DNA of 64,000 nucleotides, from the NCBI RefSeq assembly GCF_005239225.2, contig NC_133296.1:7192001-7256000 (forward strand), given 5' to 3'. The DNA comes from Populus alba. Lineage: Eukaryota > Streptophyta > Magnoliopsida > Malpighiales > Salicaceae. The notes under the pieces were generated by a model. That model searched no databases. It saw only the letters and a list, made by a program, of their open reading frames with translations, and was not told the DNA's origin. Every line of letters starts with the position of its first letter. Position 1 is the stretch's first letter. This document shows positions 48,256 to 60,593 of the stretch, in pieces. The translations under genes were made by a program, and so were the position numbers.

Positions 48256-49820
48256 TGATTAGTACGTAAAAGTGCATTTTTATCAAGGTTTTATATCATC
48301 ATTTTGCACTTGAAGTATCAATAACTCTTTAACTAAAGCATGTTTTATAATAACATATCTAATAATATAAGATACCTTTAATTTATGGTAAATGTTCATC
48401 TTAAATATAGGCCTATCACATAAATGAAATGATTGATTGATGAGTTTAAATACTGAAATTGAAAGGACAAAGAGAGGGCCCAACTTAGAAAAGAGATGTT
48501 GGTGTAGTCCAAACTAGAACACTGTTTGGTAATTGGGTCATATTTGGAGCTGTAGATCTCGGATTTAGGCCTGCTTTATATGGATGAAAAGATAAGACTT
48601 AGGTCTACAACTTTCATGTGGAGTCCAAGATTTAAAAAGGTTGTTTTCAAGTCCAAATTATAGCAACAACGAAGATGTCTGAATCTGTCCTGCAGCCCAA
48701 ACACTGTTCAGTGTTCAACCCGTATCTCAAGTTCTAGAAGTCCAAATGACCTTAATGTTTTCTCCTGAAAAGATAGGACAATGTTCTAGAACTTTCATAA
48801 GTACAGTTGGTTCTAATTCTGATGTTAGCAATGCTATTTTGTTCAGATAAGAAGATAAGGATTTTCACCAAGTAAAGAGTTAGCCACCTACTCAACAATT
48901 AGTCATCAAATCAATAGTTTCAAATTTTGGCCTATAAAAGGAGGCATTTGCCATGCATTTAGGCATCTTGGTTGTTCAGATCAAGATCATGCTTTTTATT
49001 TTTTCCTTTATATTTTTGTAATGTTTAAGTTTTATTTCATGTTATATTTTCCTTAATCTCTTGTTTATGCTTTTTCTTTCCCTTACTATACTTATGTTCT
49101 TATATTGTTTATTTATGTTTCTCTTCTTCATTATGTTTAGCTAAGTTTATTAAGTCAAGGTGATAAGGTTTCACTAATGGTGTTAGAATAGGTATAATAT
49201 AAACTCAACATGGACTTCAATATTTATATTCAAAAAAGTTTGTTATTAACATGTCTTATCTTTTTATCTTACTAATTTTTAATACCTTGTTAAATGGTTA
49301 ATCTAGATTTGTGTTGTATAACACTTAGTACAACAAATGTTTGGTACTTTCATAGGCAATCGTATGGTATAACCTACACATGTGCTATGAAAGGAACTTG
49401 ATTTGTTGTTAACAAAAAGTTAGCATCATGAATTCCTGATAATATTTAAAAATTTGGTGTTTCTTAAATAAGATAATTAATATGATCATGTTAACAATTT
49501 ATCATAACTATTAAGGAGAAATCATCCAATTAGAACCTCCTTTGTGTGTGATTTTCAGTTGATTAATAAAAAGAGTTTATACTATACTTATTTCTAACAC
49601 CATTAGTGTATCCTCTAACCTTGACAATTGTTTTATCATTGTTTAATCCTTACATCAATATCCCATAAAATTCTCATAAACTCTTTATTTTATTAAATAT
49701 ATATATTATTTGTAATTTATATAGCTCACCTCTCTATAATTCGATCCCGGTCTTGCCGGGTTATTTATTACTTCAACACTCCTATACTTGGGATAAGACA
49801 TCAATCTTTTGGTCGTTTCA
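48256..49820 (+). repeat. Solo LTR, same family as the 62453-63973 LTR
   Basis: The 1565-bp LTR starts TGATTAGTA and ends GGTCGTTTCA. Flanks are ACGAC (48251-48255) and ACAAC (49821-49825), a 5-bp duplication with one mismatch. It is colinear end to end with 62453-63973, including ATCAAGGTTTTATATCATCA near the start and AAGACATCAATCTTTTGGTC near the end. With no internal region nearby, it is a solo LTR left by recombination. Confidence 0.9.
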
Positions 49821-50734
49821 ACAACCTTTAAAAATCACTTTTTAAAGAGAACAAATTTTTGGTATCTTGTTCTTTAAAGGAAAAGGTCTTGTTTAAGAAG
49901 TCGCCACCTAGTATTAGGATCACTAGAAACCTTAACTGGTCAACATAGATTCTATGGTACCTAAAATAGGATGCATTGTTGGTTTTGTCTTAAATTGATA
50001 AGGTTTTGTTTTATTATGCTATCAATGGTCTGCTTGTAATATTCATGACTTTAATGCCAATTAATACTCAGATACAAATATCACGTAACACAAAAAAAAA
50101 GGGTATGGTATTCCTGACTTTGGCGTCTGTGAATAAACCAATAAAATTTGAATTGAAAGCAGAGCACACATTTTTTATTATTATTTTTATATATATATAT
50201 AAAAGACAGGCATGTATCGCATACTAGATTCATTTTTCACATTAAAAATTTATCAATCAAATATACGGTGAAATCATCGGGGAAAAAGTGCAAGGGACCC
50301 CATAAATAAATCAAAGAAGATTCATGAATTTTGTTGGAATTTTCTAATATAAAAAGGATATGTATTAGTAGATATCAAAACAAAATGAAGTGAAATAAAA
50401 AGGGTAAGTCATAAGGGTGTGTTTTACCAAATACACCTTGGCCCAAAAGAAACTGGACCAACGCCTAAACCCAGCCTGGTCTAGTTGTTTTCGGTTTTTT
50501 CCTTTTTTTTTCTTAGGGGGGTGGGTTTAGCCCAGTCAAACCAACATGGTCACTGGCCTAAGCTAGTCACCAGGTCGGGCAGAAGGCACGCATGAATTGA
50601 TTCACTCATAGATGCACAAACTAATGAATTATATTTGCATTGAATAGTAAAAGGTGAATTAAAGTTGAATATGCACAGTGAGAAAGCAATTATAATTGCA
50701 AAGAGGAGGGAAATGAAGAATTTATCTAGTTTGA

Positions 50735-50902
50735 ACCAGAGTGGTGTAGCTCAACTAGTCAGGGTTTGCTCTTTAGAGTTTATTAGTTCAAGTCCCACAA
50801 ACCTTAGGGTCACTAGAGGCTTACATAGTCGTTAACTTTAGGGCCCGTGGGATTAGTCAAGGTACACGTAAACTGGCATGGACACCCACGTTAATAAAAA
50901 AA
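50735..50902 (+). repeat. tRNA-derived SINE
   Basis: An A-box-like TAGCTCAACTAGTC (50747-50760) and a B box AGTTCAAGTCC (50785-50795) lie 38 bp apart, as in an internal polymerase III promoter. A non-tRNA body follows: GGGCCCGTGGGATTAGTC, GGTACACG, and GGACACCCACG ending in TTAATAAAAAAAG. This layout and the GGACACCCACG ending match plant AU/SaliS-type SINEs as I recall them. No target duplication was found. Confidence 0.8.
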
Positions 50903-50954
50903 GAACTTACCTGGTCTGCAGACGAAGTTGAAGACAATGTCGATAAAGACGTGA

Positions 50955-51310
50955 GGTTGTTGATCAAAAGGACAATTTCTCGTCTGCTTCTTCCTATTTG
51001 CGCTTTCTTCCCCTGTTCTCTCTCCATCCTCTGGTCTCTCAATTCTCATTTCTATGTAGTTTATGTCTTTTTTTTTTCTTTCTGTCTTTGTTCTATTTTT
51101 TCTCTCCCTGTGTTTTCGTCTCCTACCCTCTTAGTGTTGCTTTTGTTCGTCCTCTGCTTTTTCATCCTCCTTGTTTCTATGCCGGTGTCTTTTTTTTTTC
51201 ATTTTATTTCCTTTCATCTTTTCCTTTCTGTGTTTTTCTCTACTTGTTTGTCTTTTTTTTTTTTTATTTTTATGTTTGTTCTTTCCCTTGCTTTTATAAA
51301 GCCAAAGAAT
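50955..51310. other. Pyrimidine-rich low-complexity stretch
   Basis: The plus strand is strongly C/T-rich, with many TTTTTTTCT runs. Two overlapping open frames of 127 and 141 codons exist only because stop codons are rare in such DNA. I do not call a gene. Confidence 0.6.
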
Positions 51311-53649
51311 GTCCTCTGTTCGTTCCTAGGATAATGATCTTAGGAGTGAGGCACGTTAATCCCTACGTGCTTAGGGAAAAACTGGGGACATGTAGGATTG
51401 TTTGTAACGCATCATATGGGTAAGGGATACTGGGTAGAGATGTGAACCCTGATTTGGAATAGGTTTGTTGCGATTTTCTTTCTGAGTCAATCTACTCTAG
51501 GATGAAGAAAGAATATGATGAATAACGTTTTAAACGATGTTGTTTTATCATGGAAATGGCTATTTTCAATTTGCCTCCTAAACTTCTGACATTTATCAAT
51601 TGGGGCCTATTTAAGGAAACCTTTTATAAAAAAAAAATTTCCCTTGGATCAATTGCAATTGGACCCCTAGATTTTGGTTTCATTTACAAAACAGTTTTTG
51701 GTTTTCAATTTAAACAATTTAGTCCTTAATTGGCTCTTCAATTTTTACTTCTTTCAAAATTACCCTTGAAAAAATCAATTAACCCCCTATAGTATATTAA
51801 TAGATGACTTTCGCTGAGAGATGTTGAAATCGAGAAATTAGTCATATGAAAGGCAACTTACCTTGAAATGGTATAATTTTTCCAAGCAATCTACTTGTTA
51901 GTGAAAAATAAAAAGATTTTTCAAAAGTAGTCTAATTGCATGAAAAGTGTAGTGGCTGGGAAATAGGTTTTTTAGGGGGGAAAAAACAAAGAAAACTATC
52001 CTAACTGGAGGAGGAGAGAGGCTGGAGGCATTCTTAGTGTTACAAGGAAGATCCGAGAGTGGTTTTTGGTGGCAACGATGGCCGAGGCGCGGCGGTGGAG
52101 CTAGCCAAAGTGGTGGTTGAGAGGGGGGAAAGGAAAAAAAATTAGGTGGAGTTGTTTTTTCTCAACTTCAACTTTTGATTTCTCCTCTCTCAATCCATGA
52201 AGTTCAAATCTATTTGTAGGGGATAGAAGAGGGACTTTTAGTCTCCATTTGTGCTAAATCTTAGCACTTGGATCAACCCGGAAAGATCACAACTGTTGGT
52301 TCAATATAGGCATCATGGCTTGAAAAAGTTGGTTGCTAAAGGTTGGTTGGGTTAGCCACTTTAGGCTTGCACTAAGGCCTCTGTGGTGTCAATCAGTCTG
52401 AACGGACCACATCGAGTTGTAAAGAAATGTCAGGTGATCATTTTGGTTCAGATGTTGTCAAATTTGGTGGAGATATAAAGCATTAAATGCCCTTGAAAAG
52501 TAGCCACCCAAGCAACTTTTTCGAGGCAAAGAAAAAAAAAACGACAGTGAACAGTAACTAGACGTTGGATTACCTGGTTCTTTATTTTCAAAATGGCATC
52601 GTTTTATCCATATATTGTGGATTTTGGCCAAAGTTCAATTTAGTCCTTTCACTTTTGATTTCCTTCAAATTAATCCCTAATTGACTCTAAACTTTTGATT
52701 TTAATGTAATTTTGCCCCTGTTGAATTTCAAAATCAGCCATTAATTTCAATGTTTTTTTTTTCAGTTTGGTCCTTAGTCTTGGATTTATGCAATTTGACC
52801 CTTAATTGACCATTAAACTTTCAATTTTCTTCAATTTCACTCATAATTTCAATCAAATGGGTCCTCATAGTTCGGTGTCTCTTGCAAAATGATCCTTTGT
52901 TGTGAATTTCTCCAATTTAGTCCTTAATTTACCCAAAAACTTTGATTTTCTTGCAAGTTTGCCGCTGATTTCAATCAATTGACTTGGTAAAAATTAAATT
53001 TGGTCTCTTAAAATTTCAATCTTCTTAATTAAGCCTAAATTGGGCTCCCAAACTTGATTGTTCACCAATTAAGCCTCTAATAAAATTAATTTCATCCATT
53101 TATAGTATAATTACGTCCTTGCACCTAATTAAATTCTTCAATTGGACCCAAATTAATTTTTAAACATAATTAAACTTTAATTTGGCCCATGATTAAATTA
53201 AATTGGCCTATTAAAAATTTAATTATATTCTTGAACTTAATTTTTATGTAGATTCATCCAATAATCATTTAATTTGTCCTTAAATTTGCATTATTTCTCT
53301 AGTCTTGGGTATAATGGAGTACAATTAGGACTCAAATTTCATCCAAAATTGCAATTTGATTCTTCTATATGTTTAAAAACCTCCTCGATTTGCTTTATCT
53401 ACATTGTCAGCCTTTATTTTATTTTATTTTTAATTTTATTTTGGATGAAGAAAAAAGGTGAATTTGGGGAATAACCCAGAAATGAATTATGATAGTGGCC
53501 ATGTGTTCATCCTTCTCTCTTAATTGCTGGTTTAGGAAAGCCTTCATCTTTTCTTCTTCAAATAGTTGATTTTCTAAGAATTTTTGTTAACTCTTACTAT
53601 AATTTAACAAAATTCTTGGCTTATGCAACTGTTGTTCGTTGTTAACACT

Positions 53650-54947
53650 TTTCTCTTGGGTTCTTTAGTAAAAGATGATTCCACTAAGCTAACTACCATT
53701 TGGCTTTATATTCCCATACTTCTAAGTACCTTGAATAATCCAAAACCTCTTCATACTAAATAATATGGGCTGACTAAGGATTCCCCTTCTTGTTCACCTC
53801 TATGCTTTATGGACTAATACAAGCTGACATCAATCATGTCTAATGATTCTATCTCATCTAAGGAATTAAAATCCTTAAACAACCTAGCATACTAGCTAAA
53901 CCCTAATTTCTTGGCACATATTAAATGCCTTCCAATTGCCTGGAGACTAATTAGGGATTAGTAACGAATGTAACCAGTTAAACCAATCAATAAGACCCAT
54001 GATTTCTCTCCACAACTCATTAGATAAGATGAATTATATACCCAAGGGGTTTTTCACCTGAAGTTACTCTGAAAGAGTGCCTTGTATTTTTCTACCTATG
54101 CCTTCCCATCTAAGCTTTTCCAATCTTCACTCAAAATCAGTTTTAAGGGCTTTATGTTGAACCATAAAAAATTATTAAAAACCTCTCTAGGGGTTTCCAA
54201 GTGATTGACTATCTATATGAATAAAATAGGAATACAACACTACATTGCTTCCTTTCTATACACCCTATAGTGATTTATCATCAAGAAAGTCTCAGCCAAG
54301 ATAGCTAAAGAAGGGTAACTTTTTGTCCATTCATATTCAACAAAGGCATTGGCGGCTTCGACATTAATGATCCTAGTAGCTTATGAAGTAAACAAGACTA
54401 ATCCAAAGATAGCAAAAGAAATTGCCTAGTATCTCTCTTCTATTAGCTTTCCCTTATCTTTATTTGCCTTTAGCTTAATCTTAATAAGTTTCCATTTAAA
54501 CCCCCTATTGGTTATCTTATACTGATCGACTTGGTCTAGGCGTAACAAATTGGCAACCTCGATCATCATGTCTCTGATCCTTGGTCTGATGTACACTTTA
54601 TGAGGGTCATTTGGGAAATTCAGGATTTGAGCATATTCCCCAATGATGGGGGTCATGTCAACATCCCCGAAGGTGAAATATTTGTAACTCAAGTACTAGA
54701 AATGCATTAAGGCCTTGATTGCAGAAATATGTACTAGGAGCCTAACTAGATAGGCAGTTCTCCCATACCTTTTCTTGAATAGGATCTTATCCACATATCC
54801 CAAGACTGACACAAGCTTCTCTATATTATCCATAGAATAATTTTCTTTGGTTATGTGTGGTAATTCCCTAACCTTAGTCCTTAGGCAATCAATTAATTGT
54901 ATTATCTTAGATTTTTTCCCATACTCAGAAAAAGTTATTGAAGTCAT
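53650..54947 (-). pseudogene. Tat/Ogre ORF1 (DUF7745-like) N-terminal region, decayed
   Basis: Start MTSITFSEYGKKSKIIQLID at 54947, then LVSVLGYVDKILFKKRYGRTA. After a stop at 54696 and a small frame change comes YKYFTFGDVDMTPIIGEYAQ, LNFPNDPHKVYIRPRIRD and NRGFKWKLIKIKL (to 54426). Further down, in broken frames, LVSRQLEGI and YVPRN (near 53940) and LDYSRYLEVWEYKA (near 53700) follow. This is the ORF found upstream of gag in plant Tat/Ogre elements, where its function is unknown. Many stops below 54426 make it a pseudogene. Confidence 0.8.
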
Positions 54948-54949
54948 GG

Positions 54950-57161
54950 TCTTGACTTAGAAAATCCTACAGAGTTCAAGATTTTGATCAAGTTTGTCTT
55001 GATGCAAAATGAATTATTAGAGAATCCATATCTTAAAGGAAGGTTCCAAGCCATTACATAGGGGGTAGGCTTACTACGTGGTCTAAAAAAGATCTATGAT
55101 CTATCTAGTGACCACTTTTCATGAAGTTAGCATGAGAGTTTACAAAGAATTGTTGCGGCATAGTGTGACCATCATTATTGAGTAAATACTTAGTTCATAG
55201 TCAGATGTTTCACGAATCTGAGTCTCAACCGAAAGTTATAAGATAGACTGCTACTCCCTACCTAACCTGGAATTTGATTTATTTGAAAATTAAAATGCAT
55301 GAAGGCATTAATCCATACCCAATGTACTTATGTCTTAGCAATATGTAAAAAATGCATGAGCAATATGTAAAAATATAAGCTAAAGTTAAATTATATAGAC
55401 CTAGAAAAATAAACACGCAGACAATCAAACAAACAAGGCTTAGTACAACTAGACAAGTCCCTAGCAAAGTTGTAATCCTATTATGACATGCACGACGTTG
55501 AATGGCGAAGCTACCTTCTAGAATGGAAGGAGTTTTGGATCACTAGGAAACCAATAGTCTGCGAGAGCCTAAGTAAAGAGACTAGTTATATAAGGAAAAG
55601 ATACATAACCCCTAATGCACCATACCTAAAGCAAGTTACATCGTTGATTGATTGTTAATCTAAGGCATGCTTCTATTTGTTGGTTTCATCTAAGATTTAA
55701 GGAAGGTCTCCCTTTGTGGATAAGTCTCTACCTTTTTGGGTTAAATCTTACTTGTTCTAATGCCAAAATTTTAGCATTATATATATATATATAAGAATAC
55801 ACTTTATAATGTAATTTTATACTCCTAAATTAATTGTTATGGGATTTTTGGTATTTTGGCTAAATCGTAATGAATAATTTATAAACTAGTTATGATATTC
55901 ATTTTGCATAATATAATGCAATTTTGTTTTTTAGAAAATATGCATGAAAAAACTTTAGAATATGGTTGTATGCACAAAAACAAAACATGTTTTTTGTGAT
56001 TTTGAAATAAGGAATTTTTTTAGATTTTTTCAAAGTTTTGGAGAAAACCATATATTTTTAATACCGAATCTATATCTTACAATGCAACTCTATAACCAAA
56101 TATTAAATGAAATCCTTGAAGAAAGTATTTTTCTTCTAAGAACTTTTTGTTTACTCAAAATTTATTTATCAAATATAACTAAATATTAATATAAAAAAAA
56201 TATCCTTATTAATAATAAATATATTTTGTATGGACAAAATTAATATTACATGCAATCAACCGATTTTCTACCTAATACATACAATGCCATCATCTACTTC
56301 TATTAGTTTTGTGATCAAAATAATGATATGTTAATTAACTCCCCGTTAGATGGACTTTGATTTTATCTTAATATTTTTTTTTTGTGAGAGTAACATATAA
56401 AATACTTGTACTTTATTAAAAACAATTACTTAAATACCTTTATTATTTTTTATTTGATTACTTGTACTAAAAACATTTGATCAACTAAGTACTTTTATAA
56501 GCTTGTGTTACAAGTTTAAATACCTAACATCTTAATTATCTTCGAAAACAAGTGGGTAAATCCAAAATAACCATGGTTTTGTCTTTTTCAACATTTTTAC
56601 TTTTCCATCAATTAATTAGTTGGTTAAAACTAAAAATAAAAAAGAAAACAAAAAATAAATAAATGATTAATTAATTAGGTGAGTGTATATTTTTCTTTCT
56701 CGTTTGTTAAGGTTTAATTTAGGTAACTATAGAATCTTTTACAAAAAAAAAAAACCTAACTACTAAGTGAAATAAATATAAACTCTCCTGATTAATTAAT
56801 TATTTATCTTTATTAACTTTCTTTTTAAGTTTTTTTTTTTTAATCAAACATCAATATATACACTCAAATAGGAAAAAAAAAAAACCCAAAAAACAAATCA
56901 ATGTGCACCCCCATTTAATTTTATTCCATGCTAGCTCATCTACTTTAACTATGCACTAACCTTCCAGTCCATCTTTTTAACGAAACTATATATTAGCTCG
57001 AACTTATGCTACAGGGAAAAAAAGAATTATTTGTGATGAAAGTGGAAAAAAGAAACCTAACCTAGAAATAAAAAAAGATAAAATAAATTTTGAAATTAAA
57101 AAAAAAAATAAATTAGAATTATTTGTAAAAAAAAAAAAAAAAAAAACTAAACCCACTATAA
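54950..57161. other. Tat 5' region remnant and AT-rich DNA
   Basis: 54950-55490 is the probable untranslated leader of the minus-strand Tat element. 55540-55770 repeats 47960-48240. From 55780 the DNA is AT-rich with (TA)n near 55776; 56155-56280 resembles 11385-11520. No gene is seen. A poly(A) run (57129-57146) precedes the CACTA terminus. Confidence 0.5.
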
Positions 57162-58540
57162 CACTACAAGATTTCATAATTTTACCGACGGATTGAATCC
57201 GTGATAAATTCAGACTTCGTTGGTAAATTGTTTATCGACTAAATCACCGACGGAAAGTGTCAGTTGGCATGTGTTTCGTTGGTAATTCCTCGTTACATTG
57301 CTAAGAATGTCAGGAAAAAAAAAATGCGCCGATGATTTTACAAACGGAACATAAGCACCAAAAAAAAATTCCAAAAATATATTGATGGAAATATTCTATC
57401 TGTGATACTGGCATATGAAGTAAATATTTTTCAACTCTCGATGAAATACCGACAGAATTAATCTGTCTGTGAAGATATCAGTGATTATGGCATTTGCAGT
57501 AAATATTTATCAACTCTCGGTAAAATTCTGATGGAATGTTTCTGTCTGTGAAAACATCGGTGATTGTGGCATTTCCAGTAAATATTTTTCAACTCTTCGA
57601 CGGAAACATTCCCACACCCTTCTCTACATTGTCAAGCGCACTGTCCCACTTGAATTTGTGTTGTGTATAAATAATTTATATAAAATAAAAATAATAATTT
57701 ATTTACAATTATAATAATAATTTATTAAAAATAAGCTGAAAATTAAAAATTAACACCAACCTCAAATTTGTCAAACCATGTATCAATATAAGATCTCCAT
57801 TCACTATGTCTAGAAACCAAACTCCATTGAAATAATAAAATCTTCATCGATGATTTAAACACTAATGATATTACTCGGGCAGCCTCAATGTTTATGAACC
57901 TGAAAATAAATTAAATTAATGAAATATTGATTAGTTGTTCATAAATTATGTTATAATTAAAAAAAAACTAAATCAAAACAAACTTACATGTTTTGATTCT
58001 AATGTGTCTCGTACTTGCAGGTGAATTGATTCTACTGTGAAGGCACACCACTTATGTGTTGTGAAACCGTGCTGAAAGATGCAGCATTGCAAGTCGCCGC
58101 AAGTGCCTCTTCTTGATCGACACCTAAGAACATGTATCCTCACTACTAGAAGAACTAGCTGCAACCAAATATTCGTGACGAGCTGTTGATTTTGTTTTAC
58201 GCATCTACACAATTTTATACGAATAATTACATAATTATTTTTTATTCTTAAAAAAAAAATTGGCAGCACCTCCCCTATACTGGAGACTACCCAAAGTTTT
58301 CAAACCTGCAAATATTGACAATAGGTACAACCAATTGACCCAATTCAAAAATCTTATATATAACCTAACATCTATACAAATAACAATTAAAATTAATGGG
58401 AATAATTAGACAAATATCATGCAATTATAGAGTAAAATTGACATAAAATAATTAAATTCATTCATATATATTCAATTACTAATTACAAGGTAAATTCAAC
58501 AATAACAATTAAAATTCAACAAAGTATTCAATTATTATGG
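57162..58540 (-). mobile_element. 3' portion of a second CACTA element
   Basis: CACTACAAG starts at 57162 and is followed by subterminal repeats (ACCGACGGA, ATCACCGACGGAAA, ACCGACAGAATTAATCTGTC) to about 57610. The minus-strand second ORF remnant follows (57760-57910, and 58000-58250), then AT-rich intron-like DNA. 57790-58400 is colinear with 1-720, so the left part of the window is another copy of this family. Homology stops at 58540, where inverted gag sequence begins. Confidence 0.82.
57760..58250 (-). pseudogene. CACTA second-ORF (TNP1-like) fragment
   Basis: On the minus strand the exon-like block 57910-57760 reads AARVISLVFKSSMKI and then RSYIDTWFDKFEVG. It is preceded by an intron-like gap and a second block (58250-57985). 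It has the tryptophan/phenylalanine spacing of the Ptta/En/Spm plant transposase ORF. A stop follows FEVGVNF. Partial and without a start. Confidence 0.5.
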
Positions 58541-59415
58541 CTCTTGAAAACTGAGAGCAAATGTGAATTTTTTAAGAGTATCTTTAAAATCTGTCATGCT
58601 TTGAGCAAATTGAGTGTTGATTGTCTCTTGCTTTTCAATGAATGCATGCAATATTTCCTCAAGATTTCTTATAGGAGGGGGAGTATAAGTAGGTGCATAT
58701 CCATGAGAATTTTAAAAATTATGGTGTGCTTGAAATAGTGGCTATGAAGTTTGTGCATTATTGTTATCACTCTTCCAACTGGAATTTGGGTGATTTCTCC
58801 AACCAGGGTTGTATGTTTTCGAGTATGGGTTATGATTGAGCCTTTAAAAATTGTTTAAAATATGGGCTTGTTAATGGAGGTATTCCTTGAAAGAAGGCAA
58901 AGTTGGACAGTCATTGGTTTCAAAGATTTGACACACAATGTTTTGAACAGATGCAAACTTTTCTAGTGCCTATCTCTACATGTTAATCCCTAAGAAATTG
59001 TATGTCAAATATGTGAAACTAATGAACATGCAATCAATGATTATCCAACTTTGCCTTCTTTCAAGGAATGCCTCCATGAATAATTCCACATTTTAAACAG
59101 TTTCCAAAGGCCCAATCATAACCCATACTCGCAAACATACAACCCTGGTTGGAGAAATCACCCAAATATCAGTTGGAAAAGTGATAATAATAATGCACAA
59201 ACTTCACAGCCACCGTTTCAAGCACACCATAATTTCCAAAATTATCATGGATATGCACCTCCTTATGCTCCACCTCCTAAAAGAAATCTTGAGGAAACAT
59301 TACATGCATTCATTGAAAAGCAGGAGACAATCAACACTCAACTTGCTCAAAGCATGATAAATTTTAAAGATGCTCTTGCAAAATTTACATCTGCTCTCAG
59401 TTTTCAAGAGAAAGG
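58541..59415. repeat. Head-to-head inverted duplication of Athila gag
   Basis: The reverse complement of 58541-58965 aligns with about 59005-59415. Both arms encode CPTLPSFKE-like text, HNPYSKTYNPGWRNHPN, SDNNNAQTS, the HGYAPPYAPPP-like block, ETLHAFIEKQETINTQ and ALSFQE. Both end at GCTCTCAGTTTTCAAGAG. The arms are about 410 bp, with roughly one difference per 10-12 bases, around a centre of a few tens of bases. A transcript through this region would fold into a long hairpin. Confidence 0.88.
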
Positions 59416-60122
59416 TAAGTTTCCATCTCAACCACAACAAAATTCAAAGGGGCAATACAATGCAAATGCAAGTAGTTCCAGAAGCCAACACATGGATCAA
59501 GTCAAATCAATCATCACTCTTCGTAGAGGTAAGGTTTTTGAAAAAACCCACTCTTGAACCTTGTGAGAAAGATGATGAGTTAATCTCTGACGGTAAGGGA
59601 GAAGTTGAATCTGAACATTGCAAACAAAAGGCTGATTTCCCGCTAGCACTTCCATGTCCTCATGCCATAACCAAACAGGAAGAAATCGAGGATGAGAAAG
59701 GCACCGAAAATATCGCGGATCATTTATCAAAATTGATAATAGATTCAACATCCGACATCACACCAATCGATGATTACTTTCCTGATGAATCTGTACTTTC
59801 TCTTAGTTCAATGCCTTGGTTTGTTAAAAATATCAATTTTCTTGCTTTAGGATTTTTGCTAGCTCATTTGGATAACCAAGACAAAAGAAAGTTTTTGAGC
59901 AATGTGTAAAACTTTTATTGGGATGACCCTTACTTATTCAAATATTGTCCTGATCAAATATTTCAAAGATACATTCCCAACAATGAGGTAAGTAATGTCA
60001 TTAAATTTTGTCACTCTGAGGCATGTGGGGGTCATTTCTCATCAAGAAAGATGTCTACAAAAATCTTACAAAGTGAATTTTACTGGCTTACCATGTTCAA
60101 AGACTCACATGAAATTTTTTAA
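58990..60122 (+). pseudogene. Athila-like gag / RNase H / integrase fusion remnant
   Basis: The gag C-terminus reads NPGWRNHPNISWKSDNNNAQ, then ETLHAFIEKQETINTQLAQS and QVKSIITLRRGKVFEK. After a +1 shift near 59540 the frame continues to ENIADHLSKLI, the end of Ty3 RNase H. DEFPDE-like text follows, then FYWDDPYLFKYCPDQIFQRY, NEVSNVIKFCHSEACGGHFS and KILQSEFYW (integrase HHCC region), ending at FKDSHEIF before a stop at 60119. Protease and RT between gag and RNase H are missing, an internal deletion of several kilobases. Confidence 0.85.
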
Positions 60123-60521
60123 AAGGTGGGATTTATTTCAAAACATAGAGAGTCTTTAGATAATCTTCTATTAACTCTTAAATCTCATCATAATGGAGAT
60201 GTGTATTGTGCAATTCATGATTTATGGCCCTATTTTCATAAAGAACATGCTCATCATAGTCTTGGGAATCTGACTAAAAAAAGACCTTGTTTGCTAGTTT
60301 TTATGAAAACTGGATGAAAAGCTTATCCCTGACCCATTGAGGGCGTTTAAGTCGTTCTTGGACGTAAAACCAGAGGAAAATATGAGCCACAATCACAACT
60401 ACCTGTACATACACATGTTTTTTTTTTTAAAAAAAAAAGAACAAAAAAAATAAGAAGAAAGAGAGAGAGACTTTAGTTGGCTTTCATATAGGTGATATGA
60501 TTGCATTTTCTTTTTCTCATC
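60123..60521 (+). other. Unrecognised segment between integrase remnant and LOG copy
   Basis: The Athila coding homology breaks at about 60122. The first 190 bp hold a 63-codon open frame (60126-60317, KHRESLDNLLLTLKSHHNGD in part) that I do not recognise. The rest is A-rich, with a GA run near 60460. It may be part of the captured host DNA, upstream of the LOG promoter-like region. Confidence 0.45.
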
Positions 60522-60527
60522 TATAAA
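60522..60527 (+). promoter_or_regulatory. TATA box-like element before the LOG copy
   Basis: CTATAAAACC lies 67-72 bp upstream of the LOG-frame ATG (60594), followed by a CTTCTTC-rich leader. If it came with the gene, the captured segment was more than an mRNA copy. Confidence 0.5.
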
Positions 60528-60593
60528 ACCTTCTTCTTCTTCCTTTTATTTCTACTCAACCCATACATTCTACAAGCATAGACAGGTCTTGAA

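Larger units (their letters stand above)
47900..53450 (-). repeat. Tat/Ogre-type LTR-like DNA interrupting ORF1, itself nested
   Basis: On the minus strand the TAGGTGGCGACTTCTTAA stretch (complement of 49885-49902) is of the kind seen near Tat LTR ends. 47960-48240 is repeated at 55540-55770, sharing TAGGAAxC, GTCTGCGA, AAGAxACAT and GCACCxTxxCTAAxG. A degenerate motif close to CAATTTGGTCCTTAATTG recurs many times in 51660-53300. The block lies between ORF1 N-terminal (53650-54947) and C-terminal (below 47880) sequence. It may be an inserted LTR or two element fragments; I cannot separate these. The plus-strand solo LTR 48256-49820 and a SINE lie inside. Confidence 0.55.

Noticed and set aside
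50735..50902. A functional tRNA gene
   Set aside because: Only box A and box B resemble tRNA. No cloverleaf with paired acceptor stem is possible, and a SINE body follows.
50951..51423. Overlapping 127- and 141-codon open frames, hydrophobic, like small membrane proteins
   Set aside because: The DNA is pyrimidine-rich low-complexity sequence within repeat DNA. Phe/Leu/Ser-rich frames arise from C/T composition alone.
58541..59415. CRISPR-like or regular array
   Set aside because: The structure is a single inverted duplication of gag, not spaced direct repeats. A CRISPR array is also not expected in a plant nucleus.
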